64,000 bases of DNA from Longispora albida DSM 44784 (GTDB lineage Bacteria > Actinomycetota > Actinomycetes > Mycobacteriales > Micromonosporaceae): NCBI RefSeq assembly GCF_000379825.1, contig NZ_KB903835.1:599-64598 (forward strand), in the 5' to 3' direction. Position 1 is the stretch's first letter; the number at the start of each line of letters is the position of its first letter. Shown one piece after another: positions 17,487-26,811 of the stretch. The notes beneath the pieces are model-generated. The model made no database searches, was not told the origin of the DNA, and saw nothing but the letters and a program-made list of their open reading frames with translations. The translations under genes were made by a program, and so were the position numbers.

Positions 17487-18424
17487 TGACGACCGGTCCC
17501 GGGCTGGCTGCCAAGCGCATCAGCGCTCAGGCGTATGAAGCTCTCGCCGAAGCCCTGACGGCGATCTGCTGGAACAAGGCGCCCTTCGAGCGTCATGTCC
17601 GCATGGCGTTGCATGAGCATCCGGAACTCCTCGCGTGCCTGGACTTCAGCCTCGTCAAACGGCAAGTGGCCTCGGCGGTGGTGGAACTGCTTGCACAGGA
17701 CTCCCGCTACCACCAGACCACCCTGACAATGATGGCCGAGCTGGCCGAGATGACAGTGTTCCCGAACCTCGCCTGCCAGCAAGACTCCGAGCAGCTCACC
17801 GCCCGGGCCCGCAGCGCCATCGAAGCCCTGAGCGTGATCACCCGGCAGTACAGGGCCGATCTCGGCGCCCAGACGCGCATCCAGGCACAGCGGGAAGCCG
17901 ACCAGGTACAGCAGGCAGCCCAGCGGCGCTTCGACGGCGATATCGGTGCCATCAAGACAGACTTCCTGGCACTCACCACATCCGGTGACCGGCAAGGCCG
18001 CGGGCGCAAGTTTGAGTCAGTTCTCTACCGGCTGCTGGACCTGCACGACATGCAACCCCACATCGCCTACAACCTGCCCGCCGAGCAGATCGACGGCTCC
18101 TTCACCTTCGACACCGACGGCTTCCTCCTCGAGGCAAAATGGTGCCAGGAACGCATCGAACGCGAGCAAGCCGACGTGTTCGCCGCGAAAATCCAGCGCA
18201 AAGGCCGCAACACACTCGGCCTGTTCGCCAGCGTCAGCGGCTTCACCAAAGGCTTCCTCGACATCCCCCACGCCCACGGCTGCCCGTTCATCACACTAGA
18301 CGGAGACGACCTATTCCTGATCCTCGACGGACGAGCCCGCCTCGACGACGCCCTGCACCGCAAACGCCGCCACCTCAACGACACAGGACAGTGCCACCTG
18401 GCTGTCCGGTCATTTGCCACCTGA
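17483..18424 (+). CDS. Restriction-endonuclease-like protein (PD-(D/E)XK)
   Basis: 313 residues. The N-terminal 150 residues are helical (HPELLACLDFSLVKRQVASAVV; a coiled stretch around 130-150). The nuclease domain follows: RGRKFESVLYRLL (Glu178), EQIDGSFTFDTD (Asp204) and FLLEAKW (Glu217-Ala-Lys219), then the QADVFAAKIQRKGRNTLGLF helix-strand typical of Mrr-like endonucleases. All catalytic residues are present. It is third in an operon with a sigma factor and a TPR/P-loop protein (overlap at 17483-17486). Placing a nuclease under its own sigma factor suggests an inducible defence or self-killing response. No methyltransferase is paired with it. Confidence 0.85.
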   Translation: MMTTGPGLAAKRISAQAYEALAEALTAICWNKAPFERHVRMALHEHPELLACLDFSLVKRQVASAVVELLAQDSRYHQTTLTMMAELAEMTVFPNLACQQDSEQLTARARSAIEALSVITRQYRADLGAQTRIQAQREADQVQQAAQRRFDGDIGAIKTDFLALTTSGDRQGRGRKFESVLYRLLDLHDMQPHIAYNLPAEQIDGSFTFDTDGFLLEAKWCQERIEREQADVFAAKIQRKGRNTLGLFASVSGFTKGFLDIPHAHGCPFITLDGDDLFLILDGRARLDDALHRKRRHLNDTGQCHLAVRSFAT

Positions 18425-18487
18425 TCCGCTTCGCTGCGGGTAGGGCGTGCAGCCCTGCCTTCAGCGGGTTTCTGGCGGGAGTTATAA

Positions 18488-18540
18488 AGGGCCGCTGCGG
18501 TGCTGTTCCTGGGGAGGATTGCTGTTTCCGCAGCGGCCCT
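18488..18540 (+). terminator. Hairpin after endonuclease operon
   Basis: A perfect 13-bp inverted repeat: AGGGCCGCTGCGG (18488-18500) and CCGCAGCGGCCCT (18528-18540), with a 27-base loop. It lies between convergent genes and could end transcription from both sides. There is no T-run. Confidence 0.65.
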
Positions 18541-18590
18541 GGGTGATTATGCATGGGCTGGCATCACGTGCCAAGACCCTCGTGTGCTGG

Positions 18591-19085
18591 TCAGCTCGCT
18601 GGTTCGGTGATGCCTAGGGCGATGAGGAGTTCGCTGAAGATGTCTTCTGCGAATGTTCCGTGTGCTTCCAGGAGTTCGCAGATGGCTTCGTGATCGGGGT
18701 CGAGTCCCGATGCTGAGGCCCATGCGCTGGCCATGTCGGCGATCTGCGTGATGGTGTGCGGGAGCGGAGGTGCCCCGAAGGACAGCGCAGTGTCCGGATG
18801 GATGTAGGTATTCCAGCTGTTAGCGCTCCCGGGCATGGCCGCTGAGACCATCGCGCAGTCGCTGTCCAGGAACGTGGCGGCGATGACCGGGCCGTCTGTT
18901 TCTGCGGCAAGCGCTTCTGCTGTCTTGTCCATGTCGTCGGGGAATGCGCCTGCGATGCTGCATCGCTGCCATCCGCCTGGTACGCCTGCGACGTCGAGGA
19001 TTTCGCTGCCGTACTGGCTGAGGGCCGCAGCGTCGGTGAGGGGCCGTGCAGACTTGGCGGTGATGATGTGGCCGGTGTATCCCAT
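18591..19085 (-). CDS. Hypothetical protein, candidate immunity protein, 164 aa
   Basis: Starts MGYTGHIITAKSARPLTDAAAL and contains a conserved-looking FLDSDCAMVSAAMPG...TYIHPDTALSFG core and an acidic C-terminal helix (AHGTFAEDIFSELLIALGI). I have seen proteins of this outline in actinomycetes without known function. It overlaps the 305-aa gene upstream by one base (TGATG), and both lie directly downstream of the RHS toxin gene on the same strand. That position is where immunity genes normally lie. The charge is acidic, as for many nuclease inhibitors. Confidence 0.6.
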   Translation of the reverse strand: MGYTGHIITAKSARPLTDAAALSQYGSEILDVAGVPGGWQRCSIAGAFPDDMDKTAEALAAETDGPVIAATFLDSDCAMVSAAMPGSANSWNTYIHPDTALSFGAPPLPHTITQIADMASAWASASGLDPDHEAICELLEAHGTFAEDIFSELLIALGITEPAS

Positions 19086-20002
19086 CAGGCTGAGATCTCC
19101 GCCGCGTCACGCAAAATGATCTTCTCTGCGGGTTCGTGCGGGGCTGGCGGCCGGGGTGTGCCTGGGCGGAGGGCCGGGGCGAGTGTTGTGAATACCTTCG
19201 TGCCTGCGGTCATGTCGTAGTCCGCGTAGGACGGCGTGGCTTGCAGCCAGTAGCCGCCGGCCTGTAGCGGCTCGGCCGTGCTGAACGCGCCGCTAGCCTG
19301 AAGGGCCTCCAGTCCGCCGAGGCGGTCGCCGGCTTCCTGTGGGCAGACCGTCACCCAGGCGTATCCGCGGAGGGTGGAGCGGCTCCGCGCGATGGGCAGC
19401 TGCTCTGTGACCTTGAACCGGTACTCCAGGGCTGACTGGTTTGAGTACCCGGACCAGTAGGAGACCTCGGCATACGTCGGGCCGTGCTCGTCCGCGAATC
19501 GGCGGGCGTGGGTGAGCAGAGCCTGCTGCCAGGCGGGGTCTTCCAGGAGAGCTGGGTCGAACAGGAACGCCAGGTGCAGCCAGCCCTCATCGTGTTCATC
19601 GATGTCGTACTGGATGGTCATTTTTGGCCGGCCTCCGTTGGGAGTGCCGAACTGGTCGATGGTGCACAACCCGAGGGTGCCGCTGGCGGGCACTTTCTTC
19701 GCCAGGCCGCCGAGGAACTTCTGCCACGTGGCCTCGGAGTACTCCTTGCCCGTGTTGCGGACTCCTCGTGCGGTGCGCGTGGTGGAGGCGACGTAGGCCC
19801 AGATGTCCCCGGGTTCGCCGATGGGCTGGCGGGACTTGAAGCTGCCCTCCGGCAGCGGCCCTGCTTCCAAGAGCCGCTGCCGGAGGTCGCCCCCGAGGGT
19901 CTCGAACGTGCCGGTCAGCCACTCCCGGAGGAGCGCGGCAGTGTCGCTGTCAGATGACGGCCGTTGCACGCTCATGATGAGCTTCATCTGCCAGTGCTGC
20001 AC
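19085..20002 (-). CDS. DUF3396-like protein, candidate RHS immunity protein, 305 aa
   Basis: The central and C-terminal parts (RGYAWVTVCPQEAGDRLGGLEAL, ASGAFSTAEPL, GGYWLQATPSYADYD) follow the pattern of DUF3396/type-VI-immunity-like proteins: W-VTIC, RLGG-EAL-ASGAF, GG-WL-AT. The start is GTG at 20002 with GAGG nine bases upstream. It lies 41 bases after the end of the RHS gene on the same strand and is followed with a one-base overlap by another small gene. The inferred role is to neutralise the C-terminal nuclease of the RHS protein in the producing cell. The family assignment is from memory of the motif pattern. Confidence 0.6.
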   Translation of the reverse strand: MQHWQMKLIMSVQRPSSDSDTAALLREWLTGTFETLGGDLRQRLLEAGPLPEGSFKSRQPIGEPGDIWAYVASTTRTARGVRNTGKEYSEATWQKFLGGLAKKVPASGTLGLCTIDQFGTPNGGRPKMTIQYDIDEHDEGWLHLAFLFDPALLEDPAWQQALLTHARRFADEHGPTYAEVSYWSGYSNQSALEYRFKVTEQLPIARSRSTLRGYAWVTVCPQEAGDRLGGLEALQASGAFSTAEPLQAGGYWLQATPSYADYDMTAGTKVFTTLAPALRPGTPRPPAPHEPAEKIILRDAAEISA

Positions 20003-20043
20003 GCCCGGTACCTCGTTTCTGTCGTCGGATTTAGAAGGTTAGA

Positions 20044-23000
20044 TCAGGCTCCGGCCAGCCAGACGATACCCACTCCGAGCACGATGACGGGCAGGCACAG
20101 GACAGCTCCCGTGACCATCGCCCCGTTCTTCACCGGAGCGGGGACGCGCAGGTCCTGCAGGTCTGGAGCGTCATCCTGCTGCACGCCGCGGGATACTTGC
20201 GGCGTCTTCGGCGTCTCGGGCTTGGTGGTGTTGCGCACGCCGGGGTGCGGGATCGTTGTTGGCGTTGCCGTAGCAGTCGGTGTAGGCGCCGGCTTGGCCG
20301 TACCCTGATTCTTGTCAATTCGATACACTTCGACACCTGGTTCAGCTGACGACCAGACCGTCACAGTCTCATCCGGTTTGAGCGCCCGTGGCCCGCTGCT
20401 GGGATTGTCGAACGCCGGTCCCGCCATGACGATCTTATCTTTGTGCTCTGGGTCGTTGGCTATCTGAAGCTGAAGGTTCGCGATATAGCGCTTGAGCTGC
20501 GCGGGTGCCGACTTCTCCGCTTCTCCTCCGAAGTGCTTGATCTCCCAGACGTAGATGACCCCGGGGTCGCAGTTCCAGCAGATGATGTCTGCGTAGCCGT
20601 CCTCCCCGTTGCCCTTGGCGGACCCGCCAATGATGCGGTTGCGCGTCCGGTCGCGGGTGACGTCCGGCGGGATGAGGATCGTTTCCTCCCCACGGCTGGC
20701 CCGGTTCCATCTCATGTAGATGTCGATGATCCGCAAGCTGATGGCGGTTTCGTGGGCGTCCCCGAACTTCTTATACCACTTCTCGTCGCCGGCTTCGTCG
20801 TCGGCAGCGGGGATGTCCATTTCGGGGTCGTCGGTGTAGGCGCGGCGGCCGTCGGGGTCAGATGTGCTGGCGGGGCTGTTGTTGGCGTAGGAGTAGCCGT
20901 TCATCTGCTGCGGGTCGCCAACGTCGATGACGGGGTCGACGGACATGAACTTGCCTGTGGCGGGGTCGTATTCGCGGGCTCCGAGGGTGATGAGGCCGCT
21001 GGGGTTCTGGACGCCGCCGACGAAGCCGCGTTCTCCTGGCCAGCCGGTGACCGTGGTGCCGCGGGATGCGCCGAAGGGCAGTTCGCGGCGGCGGAGGAGT
21101 TCAAGGTCGGTGGCGTTGAACGCGAGGCGCCCGGTGCCGTGGTGGTCGGCTGTGAGCCAGGTGAGGCCGGTGACGGTGCGGACGGCGATGATCCGCCCGG
21201 CGTGGGTGTAGTAGCGGGTGGCGACTGGGCTGGCTGAGGTGACGGTGGTGTCGAGGCGCAGTTCGGTGACGCCAAGGTAGAGGGTGGTACTGGTGGCGTC
21301 TTTGCGTAGCAGCCGTTCGCCGTCGGCGTTGTAGATCATGGTGCTGGTCTTGCCTGCGGCGGTGAGGGTTTTGAGCTGGCCTTCGGGTGCCCAGGTCAGG
21401 GTCTGGGTCTGGCCCTGCTGGGTTCGGGTGGTGGTGTTGCCGGTGAGGCCGTATCCGAAGGTGTCGGTGCTGTTCCCGGCCGGCCCTGCGTGGGCGATGG
21501 AGGTGACGGCATGGGGCCGCACGGCGCTGGGGCCGGGTGCGGGGTACGTGTAGGTGTGGGTGGTGTTGGTGTCGCCGTTGGCGTGGTCGGTCTGCTTGGT
21601 GCGGTTACCGGCCGCGTCGTAGGTCCATGACTGCCAGTACGGTGCGGGCCCGCCGATGGTGCTGGTGTTCATCGTCGCCGGCACCGTGGCGCAGCTGCTG
21701 TTGATGTCGGCAGGGGTCCACGCTTCGGTCATGCGGCGCAGGTAGTCGTAGGCGAAGCACTGCGCGTCATAGGGCGCGTTGGGCTGGCCGGTGACCGGGT
21801 TGGTGGGCGTGTCCTTGATCTTGGTGAGGTTTCCTGCCGGGTCCCAGGTGTAGTAGGTGTCGGCCTGGACCGCCCCTGTCTTCTCACGTTTGGTGTAGGA
21901 GTTGGACAGGCGGCGGGTGCCGAGCTCGTAGTCGTAGACCTGCCACAGGCGCTTGCCGCTGGCGCCCAGGACGTACTGGGTGAGGTCTCCGAGGGAGTTG
22001 TAGTAGCTGGCGGAGGCGTAGGTGACGGTGGTGTTCTCGGCCAGGGTGCCGGTGAGCTTGGCGGCCTGGGCGAAGCCGTCGTAGCCGTAGGTGAGGGTTT
22101 CGGCTTGCAGGCCGCCGGCGGCGGGCATGGATGTGGTCGCGATGCTGCCGTCGGTGTTGTAGGTGATGCCGGAGGTGTAGGTACCGGCGAGGTTGCCTTC
22201 GGCGGCGGGGATGGTCACCGAGTATCCGGACGGCCGGTACATCGGGTCGTAGCCGGTGGTGGCGGTGATGTAGGCGCTGCCGTTTTCCCAGCGGGTGGCC
22301 GAGGTCAGCATGCCCTTGGCGAGGGTGTCGTACTTCCACTCGGCGTAGAGCTGCCCGGTGATGGTGTCCTTGCGGGATTCGGTCTTGCGGCCGAGCCGGT
22401 CGTAGACGTAGGCGATCGTGAAGCCGCGTGCGTCCTTGGTGGTGGCGACGTCACCGGCCGGCGTGTAGGTGAAGAACGCGTCGCCCTTGTCGGGGTCGGT
22501 GGTCCTCGTCTTACGCCCGAGCAGGTCGTACTCGAAGCCCCACTTGTTCCCGAGGGTGTCGGTAACCGAGGTCATCCGCCCGGCCCGGTCGTAACCGTAG
22601 ACCGTGGTGTCGTGCGCCCCGGCCGGTGTGGCGGCCTTGTACTGCCACAGCTCTGCCTGATTGCCCTGGGCGTTGACGATGCTGGTGGTGGCGGTACCGC
22701 CCTGCGGCGGGGTGATGTGCGTGCGCTCGCCGTCGTAGGCGGTGGTGGTGCGCCACTTCTCGATGTTCTGGACTTTGAAGATCGAAGCTGTGGGGCGGCT
22801 GGCACCGTCGTAGACGGTGACGTTCTGGTCGGGGACGTCGACGTCGTTGGCGGCGACGACGGTCGTGCCGGGGGCTGCGGCGTTGAAGTACTGGCCGTTG
22901 GTTTTCACGGTCAGGCCGCGGGTGTTGTAGAAGGTGTCGGTGATGACCCGCCCTTCCTGGGAGCCGGTGGCCGGTGCCTGGGTCTGGCGGATGCGCATCA

Positions 23001-26000
23001 GCCCGTCGTAGAGGGCGTATGCGGTGTGGTATCCGCCATCGTTGCGCAGTTTCTTGGTGGTCACTACGTTCGGCGCGTTTTTGGCGACGACGTACTCGAA
23101 CTGGACGGACGCGGTCTGGGTTGCCTTGTCCCTGCCGGGTGCCCAGCCCTGCACGAGCCTGCCCAGCGCGTCGTAGGCCATGTCGGTGCGGCGGCTGTTG
23201 GCGTCCACAGTGGTGACGGTGGCACCCCAGGCGGGTTCGTACTCGGTGGTGCTTGCGTGCCCGAGGGGGTTGGTGACGACCTGCTTGGTCACCGGCCCGC
23301 CGGTCACGGGTGTGTAGGCGGTGGTGGTCGTCTCACCGCGTGCGTTCTTCAGCGTGATAACCCGGCCGTGCACGTCGTAGGTGCTCTGCGATGCGAGCAC
23401 CCATACGCCGGTGCTGGCGAGTTCTTCGGCCTTCGTGATGTCACCCGACACTGGGGCCGCGCCCAGGGCCTGGGTGTCGTAGTAGGCGCGCTTGGAGGCC
23501 AGGACGTCGCCGGTGGTGCGTGGGGTGCTGCAGATACCGGCTGTGGTTTCGACGATGGAGGGCATGCCGATCAGCCAGCGGCTGGTGTTCTCCGCCGTGT
23601 AGGTGTAGCGCACGCACTTGTCATCGGCGGTGGTGGACTCGTCGCCGATGTCGTTGACGAGCAGCGGCAGGCCGCGCACGCTGTCGAAGGTGGTTTCGCT
23701 GCGCACGCGCCGGGTCTGCCCGCCCGACAGCGGGGTCTTGGTGAGGGTGACCGCGTTGTCGGACCGGTAGGAGCTGGTGGTGCCCCACGAGCGGGTCCGC
23801 GTACCGGTCGCCGTCGCCACCGGCGTGCTGATGACCCGGGAAAGAACAGCTCCGCCGGGGCCGTTGTAGGTGGTCTGCTCGCGGACGGTGCCGGAGTACT
23901 GAGGCAGGTCGTCGACGGTGCCCCCGTCGCTGTCGGTGACGGTGGCGGTCTTGGTACCACCTGCGGCGAGCTTGTCGCCGTGCATGCCCCGGTAGAACAC
24001 CGACTCGGTGTAGGTCTGCCCGTCATCGTTGGCCGCGCCCTTGCGGACGGCGACCTTGGCGTAGCCGCGCCACTGCGACCAGGTCTTCTTGTCAGCCGGG
24101 GTGAGCCCGTCGGCGTCGTCGAACCGCCACGCCGGGGTGCCGATGTACTCGTACTCGGACACGACGTGCTGGACGCCGGTGATGTTGTCCTGCGACTCGT
24201 CAACGCGGGTGACGAGGTACTTGTGGAACCAGTCGAGACGCTCAGCGCCGCCGTCGGGTGTCCACCGCACGGGCATGCAGCGACGGGTGTTGCCGTCCGG
24301 CGAGGACGGAAGGCTCGTGGGGGTGCAGTCCTGGCCGGTGTAGGAAACGGTGAGGACGCCACCTGCCTCGGATCGCATGGAGGTGATCCGCCACCAGTTC
24401 ATCGTGGGGTAGGCGGAGTCGGTGACGACGCGGTTGCTGAGCTGGGTACCGGTGAAGGTGACATCCGGGAGGGTGATGCTGCCGCCGACGTGGCCGGTGT
24501 GGGAGATCTTCTCCAGCCACAGCCCGGCCCGGGTTCCATCACCCGGGCTGGGGAAGGAGTGGGTCAGGGTCCAGGAGTCGACGTCGCGGTACCCGCCGCC
24601 TGCCGCTGCGACCTGGGTGGTGATTTTCGCCAGGCGCTTGGTGGTCCAGAACGTCGGCGATGTCTGCGTGCACGACGCGGCGTCGCAGTTCTGGTCGACG
24701 GGGGTGTCGGGCATGTTCTCGGGGTGCTGGAAGTCGCACACGCTGCCCGGGATGCACCGCTCGGCAGGGGTGAACGTGATCCTGGCCGGGGCAGTGGTGG
24801 TGTGCTCGCTGCCCTTGCGGTGGCCGTACTCGATGCGGTCGAGGGTGGCGCCGCGCTGGTAGGCGGTGGCGTTGCTGGTGGTCAGGTCCCGGCCGTACTT
24901 GTTGGCCTCAGGGGTGTAGTACATCGCCATCGAGTTGTCGTGGCGATCGGTGACGTGGTCGAGGTTCCACCGCCACGCCTGCTGGCACCAGCCGGAGGCG
25001 AACGTCGCGTTGTAGCAGGGCTCGCCCGGGTGGTTGCCGTACACCGGGACGGTGAGCACCGACTGGGTGAGGGGCTTGCCCGCAGTCCAGCCCGGGAGCT
25101 TGTTCAGCCCGAAGTGGTACTGGGTGCCGTCGCGGGTCGTGACCCTCCAGTACTCGCCGTTGTCGTCGCCGTTGGCAAGACTCGTGTCGGTGAGGCGCTC
25201 GATACGGGAACCGTCGTCGTTGCGGGGCCGCCACACGCCGTCATCACCCTGGACGAGCTCGACGGCGCTGCCGTTGAGGTACAGGGTCGCGTTGTCGGTG
25301 GCCCAGCACAGGTCCCCGGTCTTACGGCTTGCGTTGCTCGGCGCCTGGCCGTTCTCCGCGGCCTGGTCGGTGCCGCAGGGCTTGTACTTGCGCTCGATGT
25401 ACCCGGGCCAGTACTCGAAGCCCTCACCGGCCCACGACGGCTGGCTGTTCGTGGCGGCGGTGCGGCCGTCCACGGAGCCGGAGTTGTAGGACAGGCCCAC
25501 GCTGGGCGCCAGCCCGCCTGCGGCGGGAGGGGTGCGCAGCGGGTAGGACCAGGTGAAGTCCCCGGACATCCCGCCGGCTTTCCACGTCGCCGACGGCGCA
25601 AGGGACGTGGCGGCGAAGCTGCCGGAGCTTCCCTGGGATCCTGCGGCAGCGGCGTACAGCATCCCGCCCTGCTGCGCGGCGATACCAGTCGCACCGCTCG
25701 GCGGGGCTGTGGTGAGGTCGGCGGTGAGCTTTCCTGCCTGGATGTCGTTGCGGGCCGCGACCGGCGTGCCCTGGCATGCGGGTGCTTCCGGGGTTGTCAG
25801 CGCACACTCGGGCAGTGCGATGAACGTCAGCCGCGACGCCCAGTCTGCGCCGTAGGCGTTGCGGAAGCCGGAGTAGTCCAGCTCCACCGCAGCCTTGCCG
25901 CCGCGCTGCGCGCCGGTCTCGCTGAGGCGCAGCAGCAGCCCGCTGCGGCCTGCCTTGCCCGCCTGCTGGCGGTCCAGGACCTCCACCCGCACCCTGCGGC

Positions 26001-26373
26001 CCGAAGATCCAGCGGCATCCCCCGTCAGGCCCTGCGTGCCAGCGGCCAGGCTGACCGAGACGGGCAGGTCACCAGCCTTGACGCGTGGCTGCACAGGGCC
26101 GGCCGGCTGCGCGGAGGCGGCACCCAGGTCCGCTTCCGCCGCACCGGCGCGCGGCCACGTGACGGCCGGGGTGGTCTTGATGGCCTTCTTCGATGCCGGG
26201 TCCTCGCCCGGTGCCTGGGCTTTGAGCGCGATGACCGGAACAGACCGGTCCTTCCTGAGCGCGGGCGCTCCCAGATCCTCGAGGGGCGCACCCAGTGCTG
26301 GGGACGCGGTCAGCGACACGGCGAGCACGATCCCCAGGGTGGCCGCGGCAGGCGCGGTCCTTGATCTCAGCAC
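20044..26373 (-). CDS. Secreted RHS/YD-repeat toxin with nuclease-like tip and C-terminal membrane helix
   Basis: 2109 residues. GTG start with GGGAGGTG upstream and a signal peptide of about 29 residues (LGIVLAVSLTASPALGA). A large N-terminal beta region is followed by many YD repeats, for example YDRAGRMTSVTDTLGN and YDRLGRKTE. The core boundary GLITLGAREYDPATGKFMSVDP...NGYSYANNSPASTSDPDG ends near residue 1842. The variable C-terminal 267 residues hold a likely PD-(D/E)XK nuclease (GYADIICW with Asp1929; VWEIKHFG with Glu1944-Ile-Lys1946). After it come a Pro/Thr linker and a final hydrophobic helix (MVTGAVLCLPVIVLGVGIVWL). The helix after the toxin domain is unusual. Candidate immunity genes follow downstream. 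The divergent neighbour encodes a secreted FG-GAP protein. Confidence 0.9.
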   Translation of the reverse strand: MLRSRTAPAAATLGIVLAVSLTASPALGAPLEDLGAPALRKDRSVPVIALKAQAPGEDPASKKAIKTTPAVTWPRAGAAEADLGAASAQPAGPVQPRVKAGDLPVSVSLAAGTQGLTGDAAGSSGRRVRVEVLDRQQAGKAGRSGLLLRLSETGAQRGGKAAVELDYSGFRNAYGADWASRLTFIALPECALTTPEAPACQGTPVAARNDIQAGKLTADLTTAPPSGATGIAAQQGGMLYAAAAGSQGSSGSFAATSLAPSATWKAGGMSGDFTWSYPLRTPPAAGGLAPSVGLSYNSGSVDGRTAATNSQPSWAGEGFEYWPGYIERKYKPCGTDQAAENGQAPSNASRKTGDLCWATDNATLYLNGSAVELVQGDDGVWRPRNDDGSRIERLTDTSLANGDDNGEYWRVTTRDGTQYHFGLNKLPGWTAGKPLTQSVLTVPVYGNHPGEPCYNATFASGWCQQAWRWNLDHVTDRHDNSMAMYYTPEANKYGRDLTTSNATAYQRGATLDRIEYGHRKGSEHTTTAPARITFTPAERCIPGSVCDFQHPENMPDTPVDQNCDAASCTQTSPTFWTTKRLAKITTQVAAAGGGYRDVDSWTLTHSFPSPGDGTRAGLWLEKISHTGHVGGSITLPDVTFTGTQLSNRVVTDSAYPTMNWWRITSMRSEAGGVLTVSYTGQDCTPTSLPSSPDGNTRRCMPVRWTPDGGAERLDWFHKYLVTRVDESQDNITGVQHVVSEYEYIGTPAWRFDDADGLTPADKKTWSQWRGYAKVAVRKGAANDDGQTYTESVFYRGMHGDKLAAGGTKTATVTDSDGGTVDDLPQYSGTVREQTTYNGPGGAVLSRVISTPVATATGTRTRSWGTTSSYRSDNAVTLTKTPLSGGQTRRVRSETTFDSVRGLPLLVNDIGDESTTADDKCVRYTYTAENTSRWLIGMPSIVETTAGICSTPRTTGDVLASKRAYYDTQALGAAPVSGDITKAEELASTGVWVLASQSTYDVHGRVITLKNARGETTTTAYTPVTGGPVTKQVVTNPLGHASTTEYEPAWGATVTTVDANSRRTDMAYDALGRLVQGWAPGRDKATQTASVQFEYVVAKNAPNVVTTKKLRNDGGYHTAYALYDGLMRIRQTQAPATGSQEGRVITDTFYNTRGLTVKTNGQYFNAAAPGTTVVAANDVDVPDQNVTVYDGASRPTASIFKVQNIEKWRTTTAYDGERTHITPPQGGTATTSIVNAQGNQAELWQYKAATPAGAHDTTVYGYDRAGRMTSVTDTLGNKWGFEYDLLGRKTRTTDPDKGDAFFTYTPAGDVATTKDARGFTIAYVYDRLGRKTESRKDTITGQLYAEWKYDTLAKGMLTSATRWENGSAYITATTGYDPMYRPSGYSVTIPAAEGNLAGTYTSGITYNTDGSIATTSMPAAGGLQAETLTYGYDGFAQAAKLTGTLAENTTVTYASASYYNSLGDLTQYVLGASGKRLWQVYDYELGTRRLSNSYTKREKTGAVQADTYYTWDPAGNLTKIKDTPTNPVTGQPNAPYDAQCFAYDYLRRMTEAWTPADINSSCATVPATMNTSTIGGPAPYWQSWTYDAAGNRTKQTDHANGDTNTTHTYTYPAPGPSAVRPHAVTSIAHAGPAGNSTDTFGYGLTGNTTTRTQQGQTQTLTWAPEGQLKTLTAAGKTSTMIYNADGERLLRKDATSTTLYLGVTELRLDTTVTSASPVATRYYTHAGRIIAVRTVTGLTWLTADHHGTGRLAFNATDLELLRRRELPFGASRGTTVTGWPGERGFVGGVQNPSGLITLGAREYDPATGKFMSVDPVIDVGDPQQMNGYSYANNSPASTSDPDGRRAYTDDPEMDIPAADDEAGDEKWYKKFGDAHETAISLRIIDIYMRWNRASRGEETILIPPDVTRDRTRNRIIGGSAKGNGEDGYADIICWNCDPGVIYVWEIKHFGGEAEKSAPAQLKRYIANLQLQIANDPEHKDKIVMAGPAFDNPSSGPRALKPDETVTVWSSAEPGVEVYRIDKNQGTAKPAPTPTATATPTTIPHPGVRNTTKPETPKTPQVSRGVQQDDAPDLQDLRVPAPVKNGAMVTGAVLCLPVIVLGVGIVWLAGA

Positions 26374-26811
26374 AGTGAAGACACCTCCCTGAAATGTGTT
26401 GAGGGGACCCGCCCGCGCAGTCTGCCCATGTGCGCCCCAGGCCCCCGATCACATAGGACAGACCGGCCAGCACGCTACCCGTACCACTCTCGCACCCGGC
26501 AAGACCCAGGGCGGCACTGTGATTCGTTCGTGATCCGGGACGCAAAACCCGGCCGCGATCCGATGCATGTCCTGCGAGCTAAGGTTTTGCCGTTCGTCCA
26601 GCATGGAGCCGCAGGCCAGCGGCTCGGCGGGCGTTTTCACCGCTGGCGCCGATGGCCGGGCGGCGTTATTCAGCGAGGCAGGCGAGTTTATGAGTTCTTC
26701 ATCACCGTCCCTCCAATCTGGAACGGAGGGTATTGCGCCCCTGGCAGCCGGTGGCATACCGTGCGGCGGCTCCCCGCATCGAGTCCGGGGGAAAACGAGG
26801 GAGGAGCGCAG
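26374..26811. promoter_or_regulatory. Divergent promoter region between RHS and FG-GAP genes
   Basis: 438 bases between two divergent start codons, each preceded by a strong ribosome site (GGGAGG on both strands). Open frames run through it but do not look coding. It must hold both promoters, so the two secreted proteins may be co-regulated. I cannot pick individual -35/-10 boxes with confidence. Confidence 0.6.

Noticed and set aside
22105-26364. 1419-codon open frame on the plus strand across the RHS gene
   Set aside because: It is the antisense shadow of a high-GC gene. Its product is low-complexity Gly/Val/Arg-rich without domains, while the minus frame has clear YD repeats.
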